From assembly GCA_012510305.1 (NCBI GenBank), contig JAAZIE010000119.1:1-16906 (forward strand): a stretch of 16,906 nt of DNA, read 5' to 3'. The notes under the pieces were generated by a model. The model worked only from the letters and a program-made list of their open reading frames with translations, was not told the origin of the DNA and did no database searches. Shown in pieces: positions 13,247 through 16,906 of this stretch (within the stretch, counting starts at the first letter, position 1; each line of letters starts with the position of its first letter). Source of the stretch: Bacillota bacterium. GTDB taxonomy: Bacteria > Bacillota > Dethiobacteria > DTU022. Made by a program: the position numbers and the translations under genes.

Positions 13247-14359
13247 TTATTTATTTTTCAGTAGCTCCCGCGCGATGACGATGCGCTGGACCTGGTTGCT
13301 CCCTTCGTAAATCTGGGTAGCCTTGGCATCACAAAAATAGCGGGCTACCGGGCTTTCGCTGCGCACACCGGCCGGGCCCCACAGATCGAGGCAGCGGGCA
13401 GCCGCCTTGACCGCCAGGTCCGTGGCGAGCATCTTGGCCATGGAAGCCTCCTTGCCGCAAGGCCGGGCGGCCTCTTTAAGCAGGGCGGCGCGGTAGGTCA
13501 GCAGCCGGGCCGCCTCCAGGCCGGTCCGCAGATCGGCCAGGGCAAAAGCGGCGCCCTGGTCAAGATGCACACCCCGGCCCCGGAGGTGCGTCCTCGTCTC
13601 CTCGATGGCGGCGCGGGCCAGTCCCAGGCCCTGGGCGGCGATGCCGATGCGCCCGCCGTCCAGAAGAGACATGGCGATGGCAAATCCCTCGCCCTCGCCG
13701 CCGAGGCGGTTCTCTTCGGGGACGCTCACGTCGCTGAAACGCAGCTCCGTTGTCACCGAACCGTGCAGGCCCATTTTTCTTTCCGGCAGCCCCGCTTCCA
13801 TCCCCGGGACCCCTTTTTCAACCAGAAAAGCGGTGATCCCCCGGGTCCCCTTTTCCGGATCGCTGCGGGCAAAAACGGTATAGAGGTCGGCCTCGCCCCC
13901 GCTGGTAATAAAAATCTTGGACCCGTTCAACCGGTAGCCGCCCCCGCCGGTGCGCCCGGCGGTCATCTGCAGGGCGGCGGCATCGGATCCGGCTCCCGCT
14001 TCGGTAAGGGCAAAGGCGCCCAGCAGAGAACCCCGGGCCAGACCGGGCAGGTAACGCTTCTTCTGGGCGGCGGTGCCGTGATAAAGCAGGGGAAAGCTGC
14101 CCACCGAGGTGTGCACCGCCAGGATCACCCCGGTGGAGGCGCAGGCCCGGGAGATCTCCTCGATAAAAAGGATATAAGTCAAAAAATCCTCGCCCAGGCC
14201 GCCCCATTCCCGGGGAATGGGCAGCCCGCAATACCCCCGGCGGGCCGCTTGAGCGAGATTATCCCGGGCGAAACCGTCACCGCCCGGGGCCAGTTCACGG
14301 GCAAATTCACGAAATTCCTCGCGGCGGCGCCGGTGCTTGCCGGTCAATAAAAAACTCAT
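13247..14359 (-). CDS. Divergent acyl-CoA dehydrogenase paralogue
   Basis: A second acyl-CoA dehydrogenase, 370 residues, with AFALTEAGAGSD (115-126), NGSKIFITSGGEAD (145-158) and the catalytic Glu352 in IYEGSNQ. Several flavin and dimer-contact motifs are altered compared with its neighbour. The segment that should read like RTREQFGRPIADFQ is THLRGRGVHLDQG (257-269) with one residue fewer, and the GGYGYTRDYP stretch is GPAGVRSESP (328-337). The N-terminal helical domain is also shorter. The ATG at 14359 has a strong AAGGAGG, so it is expressed normally as far as can be seen. It could be an active enzyme with unusual flavin binding or the partner subunit of a mixed complex with the next gene. 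Confidence 0.85.
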   Translation of the reverse strand: MSFLLTGKHRRRREEFREFARELAPGGDGFARDNLAQAARRGYCGLPIPREWGGLGEDFLTYILFIEEISRACASTGVILAVHTSVGSFPLLYHGTAAQKKRYLPGLARGSLLGAFALTEAGAGSDAAALQMTAGRTGGGGYRLNGSKIFITSGGEADLYTVFARSDPEKGTRGITAFLVEKGVPGMEAGLPERKMGLHGSVTTELRFSDVSVPEENRLGGEGEGFAIAMSLLDGGRIGIAAQGLGLARAAIEETRTHLRGRGVHLDQGAAFALADLRTGLEAARLLTYRAALLKEAARPCGKEASMAKMLATDLAVKAAARCLDLWGPAGVRSESPVARYFCDAKATQIYEGSNQVQRIVIARELLKNK

Positions 14360-14394
14360 CTGCAGCCTCCTTCATACCGAAAATGGGAGGAGGG

Positions 14395-14457
14395 AAAACA
14401 AAAGCGGCGCCCGGTACGCCGGAGCTTCGGGGAGGCGCCCCCGGGACAACCGCTTTG
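14395..14457 (-). terminator. Terminator-like hairpin between thiolase and acyl-CoA dehydrogenase genes
   Basis: Starting five bases after the thiolase stop, the transcript has AAAGCGG (14450-14456), inner complementary blocks (CCCGG with CCGGG, GCGCC with GGCG) and CCGCTTT (14401-14407), followed by TTTTGTTTT. This has the form of a Rho-independent terminator inside an otherwise compact gene block. It could reduce transcription of downstream genes relative to thiolase, or separate two units; no clear promoter is seen between it and the next start. Confidence 0.6.
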
Positions 14458-14461
14458 CTCC

Positions 14462-15658
14462 TTACCGGTGGCCGGGATCAACCCGAATCACCGTAGCTTC
14501 GCCCTGGGCGGCGCCGCTGCAGATGGTCGCCAGGCCGTAACCGCCGCCCCGGCGCTGCAGCTCGGCGATGAGGGTGATCAGGATGCGTGCCCCGCTGGCG
14601 CCGATGGGATGCCCCAGGGCCACGGCTCCGCCGTTCACATTGACCCTCTCTTCATCCCAGCCGCCCAGCTCCATGCAGGTCAAAGGGACCGCGGCAAAAG
14701 CCTCGTTCACTTCGATCAAGTCCATCTGCTCCGCGCTCAACCCTGCTTTCTGCAGCGCTTTTTCGGCGGCGAAGTAAGGCACCGTGGAAATATAGCTGGG
14801 CTCCCGGGAGGCACAGCCGAAGGAGATTATCTCGGCCAGCGGCTTGAGCCCCCGCCGCTCCGCCTGCGGCAAGGAAGCCAAAATCAGCGCCGCCGCACCG
14901 TCGCTGATGGGAGGAGCATTTCCCGCGGTGATCAGCCCCTCGGGCTCGAAAGCCGGCGGCAGTGCGGCCAGCCTCTCCAGGCTGGTATCGCGCCGGGGCA
15001 GTTCGTCGCGCTTGAAAATCAGCGGCTCGCCCCTTCGCTGCGGCACGCTTACAGAAACGATCTCCTGCTCCAGCAGCCCCTCCTCCGCCGCCGCTACCGC
15101 CCGGTGGTGGCTGCGCAGCGCCCACCGGTCCATATTCTCGCGGGTGATCCCAAATTCACGGGCCGGGACAGCGCTGCCGTGCACACCCATATGGACATCA
15201 TGGAAAGGACACCAGAGGCCGTCTCTGATCATCCCGTCAACAACGGTGCCCTCACCCATGCGCAGCCCTTCCCGCGCCCGCGGCAGCAGGTAGGGCACTG
15301 CGCTCATATTCTCCATCCCCCCGGCCACGATGAGATCCGCCCCGCCGCAGCGGATCAGCAGATCGCCCAGGTTCACCGCCCTTAACCCGGAGGCGCAAAC
15401 CTTGTTGATTGTTTCCGAAGGTATCTCCGGGGGCAGGCCCGCCCCGATGGTGGCCTGCCGGGAGGGAATTTGCCCCGCCCCCGCCTGGACCACCATTCCC
15501 ATGATCACATTATCGATCTCTTCTCCCGGTACAACGGCGCGGGTTAGCGCCTCGCGGATAACAGCGGCACCGAGCTCCACCGCTGGAACCCGGCTCAGCG
15601 AACCCATAAAACGACCAAAAGGAGTGCGCGCAAAGCCGACAATTACTGTGCGAACCAT
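14462..15658 (-). CDS. Acetyl-CoA C-acetyltransferase (thiolase)
   Basis: Biosynthetic/degradative type II thiolase that joins two acetyl-CoA or splits acetoacetyl-CoA. In 398 residues the acyl-accepting Cys88 lies in NKVCASGLRA, NEAFAAVP in the active-site loop, His350 in GGAVALGHPIGASG and the acid/base Cys380 in ATICSGAAQGEA. The last motif has SGAA in place of the more common GGG. The ATG at 15658 is preceded by GAGGTGA. It is the first gene of the mutase block and is separated from the next gene by a terminator-like hairpin. With the acyl-CoA dehydrogenases and mutase it fits the last step of butyryl-CoA oxidation or, in reverse, the first step of butyrate formation. Confidence 0.93.
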   Translation of the reverse strand: MVRTVIVGFARTPFGRFMGSLSRVPAVELGAAVIREALTRAVVPGEEIDNVIMGMVVQAGAGQIPSRQATIGAGLPPEIPSETINKVCASGLRAVNLGDLLIRCGGADLIVAGGMENMSAVPYLLPRAREGLRMGEGTVVDGMIRDGLWCPFHDVHMGVHGSAVPAREFGITRENMDRWALRSHHRAVAAAEEGLLEQEIVSVSVPQRRGEPLIFKRDELPRRDTSLERLAALPPAFEPEGLITAGNAPPISDGAAALILASLPQAERRGLKPLAEIISFGCASREPSYISTVPYFAAEKALQKAGLSAEQMDLIEVNEAFAAVPLTCMELGGWDEERVNVNGGAVALGHPIGASGARILITLIAELQRRGGGYGLATICSGAAQGEATVIRVDPGHR

Positions 15659-15673
15659 CTTTCACCTCGATTA

Positions 15674-15706
15674 AGAATATTCTGTTTTAAGCAGGCCGAT
15701 TCCTGC
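15674..15706. promoter_or_regulatory. Inverted repeats upstream of the thiolase gene
   Basis: A perfect 10-base palindrome AGAATATTCT (15674-15683) and a GCAGG-N6-CCTGC repeat (15691-15706) lie within 50 bases of the thiolase start, where the operon promoter should be. They are candidate operators. I do not find a convincing -35/-10 pair around them, nor the conserved boxes of a cobalamin riboswitch. Confidence 0.35.
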
Positions 15707-15739
15707 TCCGTTGACGTGAGAGAATAAAACCTTTGCGAG

Positions 15740-15762
15740 AAAAGGCGGCGCAGGGTGCGCCC
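15740..15762 (-). terminator. Probable terminator after purD
   Basis: In the minus-strand transcript GGCGCA-CCC-TGCGCC forms a perfect 6-bp stem (15747-15761), followed three bases later by TTTT (15740-15743). It lies about 65 bases past the purD stop and would separate the purine gene from the thiolase-mutase block. Confidence 0.5.
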
Positions 15763-15826
15763 GGTACTTCCAGGAACCCGGTCCAATTTAACCGCGCCCT
15801 CAAGGTAAAACCGCAACGGAGCGGCG

Positions 15827-16906
15827 CTAACTCTTCAGGGCCCGGTGTCCGATATCACGGCGGTAGTAACAGCCGTCAAACTCGATCTCCTCTATGGCCC
15901 GGTAGCAAACCTGCAGCGCCCGGGACAGCACCCCGGCCCAGGCGGTAACGCCCAAAATCCTGCCGCCGTTGGTCACAACGGCACCGCTGCGGTTAAAAGC
16001 GGTCCCGGCATGAAAGACGGCCAGCCCCTCTTTTTCGTCCCCGGAGCCGGCGCTGTCCGGGGCAGCCTCTTCCAGTCCCCGGATCACCTTCCCGGTTTCA
16101 TAGGTTCCCGGATAGCCCTCCGAGGCGAGGACGACGCAGGCGGCGGAGCCGCCGTGCCACTGCAGGTGATGCTCGCGGGGTTCCAGGCTGCCCTCCGCCG
16201 CTGCCAGCAGCAGCGGCAGCAGGTCGGAGCGCAGCAGCGGCAGGATCGCCTGCGTCTCCGGATCGCCGAAGCGAACGTTAAATTCCAACAGGTTGATCTT
16301 GCGCCCCTCGATCATCAGGCCGGCGTAGATCACGCCGCGGTAATCGATCCCCTCCGCCGCCAGGCCCTGCAAAAATGGGCGAAACACCTGCCGCTCCACT
16401 TCGCGGTAAAGCTCACCGGTCAAAAGCGGGGCGGGGGCATAGGCGCCCATGCCGCCCGTGTTCGGCCCCCGGTCGCCCTCACCGATGGCCTTGTGATCCT
16501 GGGAGGAGGGCAAGACAACCATTCTCTCCCCGTCGGTGATCGCCAGCAGGGAAAGCTCCTCGCCGTAAAGACAATCTTCGAGCAAAAGATGCTCTCCCGC
16601 CGCTCCGAAAACTTTCTCCACCATGATCTGCCGCAGGGCCTCTTCGGCGGCGGCGCTGTCCGGGGCGACGACCACCCCCTTGCCGGCGGCGAGCCCGTCG
16701 GCCTTGACCACAACGGGCTTGTTGCGGTAGCGCCGCTCCAGGTGGCGCCGGGCCGCCTCATAGTCGTCGAAGGCGGCAAAATCAGCCGTGGGGATCCCCC
16801 AGCGCTTCATCCGCTCCTTGGACCAGACCTTGCTGCTCTCCAGGCGGGCCCCCTCCCGGCCGGGGCCAAACACTTTTAAACCGGCCCGGCGAAATCGATC
16901 CGCCAG
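15827..16906 (-). CDS. purD: Phosphoribosylamine-glycine ligase (PurD), N-terminus outside window
   Basis: Purine synthesis: ATP-dependent joining of glycine to phosphoribosylamine (GAR synthetase). The frame is open to the window edge; the first residues seen read LADRFRRAGLKVFGPGREGA, the end of the N-terminal domain, so roughly 85 residues are missing. A GTG inside this stretch (16871-16873) is an internal valine and not the start. ATP-grasp features are VVVKADGLAAGKGVVV, SQDHKAIGEGDRGPNTGGMGAY and the metal-binding LEFNVRFGDPETQ. It ends in YYRRDIGHRALKS, a normal family end, with TAG. Other pur genes would be expected upstream, beyond the window. It is likely a separate transcription unit from the thiolase block. 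Confidence 0.95.
   Translation of the reverse strand: MADRFRRAGLKVFGPGREGARLESSKVWSKERMKRWGIPTADFAAFDDYEAARRHLERRYRNKPVVVKADGLAAGKGVVVAPDSAAAEEALRQIMVEKVFGAAGEHLLLEDCLYGEELSLLAITDGERMVVLPSSQDHKAIGEGDRGPNTGGMGAYAPAPLLTGELYREVERQVFRPFLQGLAAEGIDYRGVIYAGLMIEGRKINLLEFNVRFGDPETQAILPLLRSDLLPLLLAAAEGSLEPREHHLQWHGGSAACVVLASEGYPGTYETGKVIRGLEEAAPDSAGSGDEKEGLAVFHAGTAFNRSGAVVTNGGRILGVTAWAGVLSRALQVCYRAIEEIEFDGCYYRRDIGHRALKS

Noticed and set aside
14468..15385. Plus-strand open frame of 305 codons opposite the thiolase
   Set aside because: Antisense shadow of the conserved thiolase; composition is that of a reversed GC-rich gene.
15659..15826. Cobalamin riboswitch upstream of the thiolase-mutase block
   Set aside because: The gap is short and contains a purD terminator-like hairpin and palindromes, but no recognisable B12-box or conserved riboswitch core.
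15827..16873. purD starting at the GTG at 16871-16873
   Set aside because: The frame continues upstream with family-conserved residues to the window edge; the GTG is an internal valine.

Overview
The window looks like chromosome of a fairly GC-rich anaerobic member of the Firmicutes (Clostridia). The signs are strong AAGGAGG-type ribosome binding sites, several TTG starts, sigma-A style -35/-10 promoters, a tRNA-Trp with encoded CCA, and short-chain acyl-CoA genes typical of fatty-acid-oxidising or fermenting anaerobes. No mobile element or CRISPR array was seen. Fourteen protein genes lie on the minus strand; the only plus-strand gene is tRNA-Trp. The phylum assignment is inference from these signals and was not tested by a search.

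Reading in the direction of transcription (high to low coordinates), the window opens inside purD (15827-16906, N-terminus outside the window). A short terminator-like hairpin follows. Then comes a compact eight-gene block at 8323-15658: thiolase, a divergent acyl-CoA dehydrogenase, a canonical short-chain acyl-CoA dehydrogenase, cob(I)alamin adenosyltransferase (cobO), MeaB-type GTPase, and the large and small subunits of a B12-dependent acyl-CoA mutase. It ends in a probable terminator. The mutase would usually be labelled methylmalonyl-CoA mutase. However, the two residues that read the substrate carboxylate (Tyr89 and Arg207 in the Propionibacterium enzyme) are Phe91 and Gln209 here, the pair known from isobutyryl-CoA mutase. 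The block therefore reads as an isobutyryl-CoA/butyryl-CoA module: isomerise isobutyryl-CoA to butyryl-CoA, oxidise it, and split acetoacetyl-CoA by thiolysis. CobO would make the adenosylcobalamin and MeaB would protect the mutase. Crotonase, hydroxyacyl-CoA dehydrogenase, CoA transferase and ETF are not in the window.

Next are ligA (NAD-dependent DNA ligase, with its own probable promoter), a rhomboid-fold membrane protein without visible catalytic residues, and an NYN-domain putative nuclease. tRNA-Trp at 4577-4652 faces these genes. It has a near-consensus promoter that lies back to back with the promoter of a proline operon.

The proline operon runs proC-proB-proA and is followed 24 bases later by a homocitrate synthase (NifV-like) gene. 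That last gene has an in-frame TAG at 66-68. After the TAG the same frame continues with a conserved-looking C-terminal helix to the window edge, so the gene is either broken by one nonsense codon, read through, or affected by a sequencing error.

The two observations most worth following are the Phe/Gln mutase signature with its catabolic neighbourhood, and the in-frame TAG. Secondary ones are the degenerate flavin motifs in the second acyl-CoA dehydrogenase and a terminator-like hairpin inside the catabolic block.
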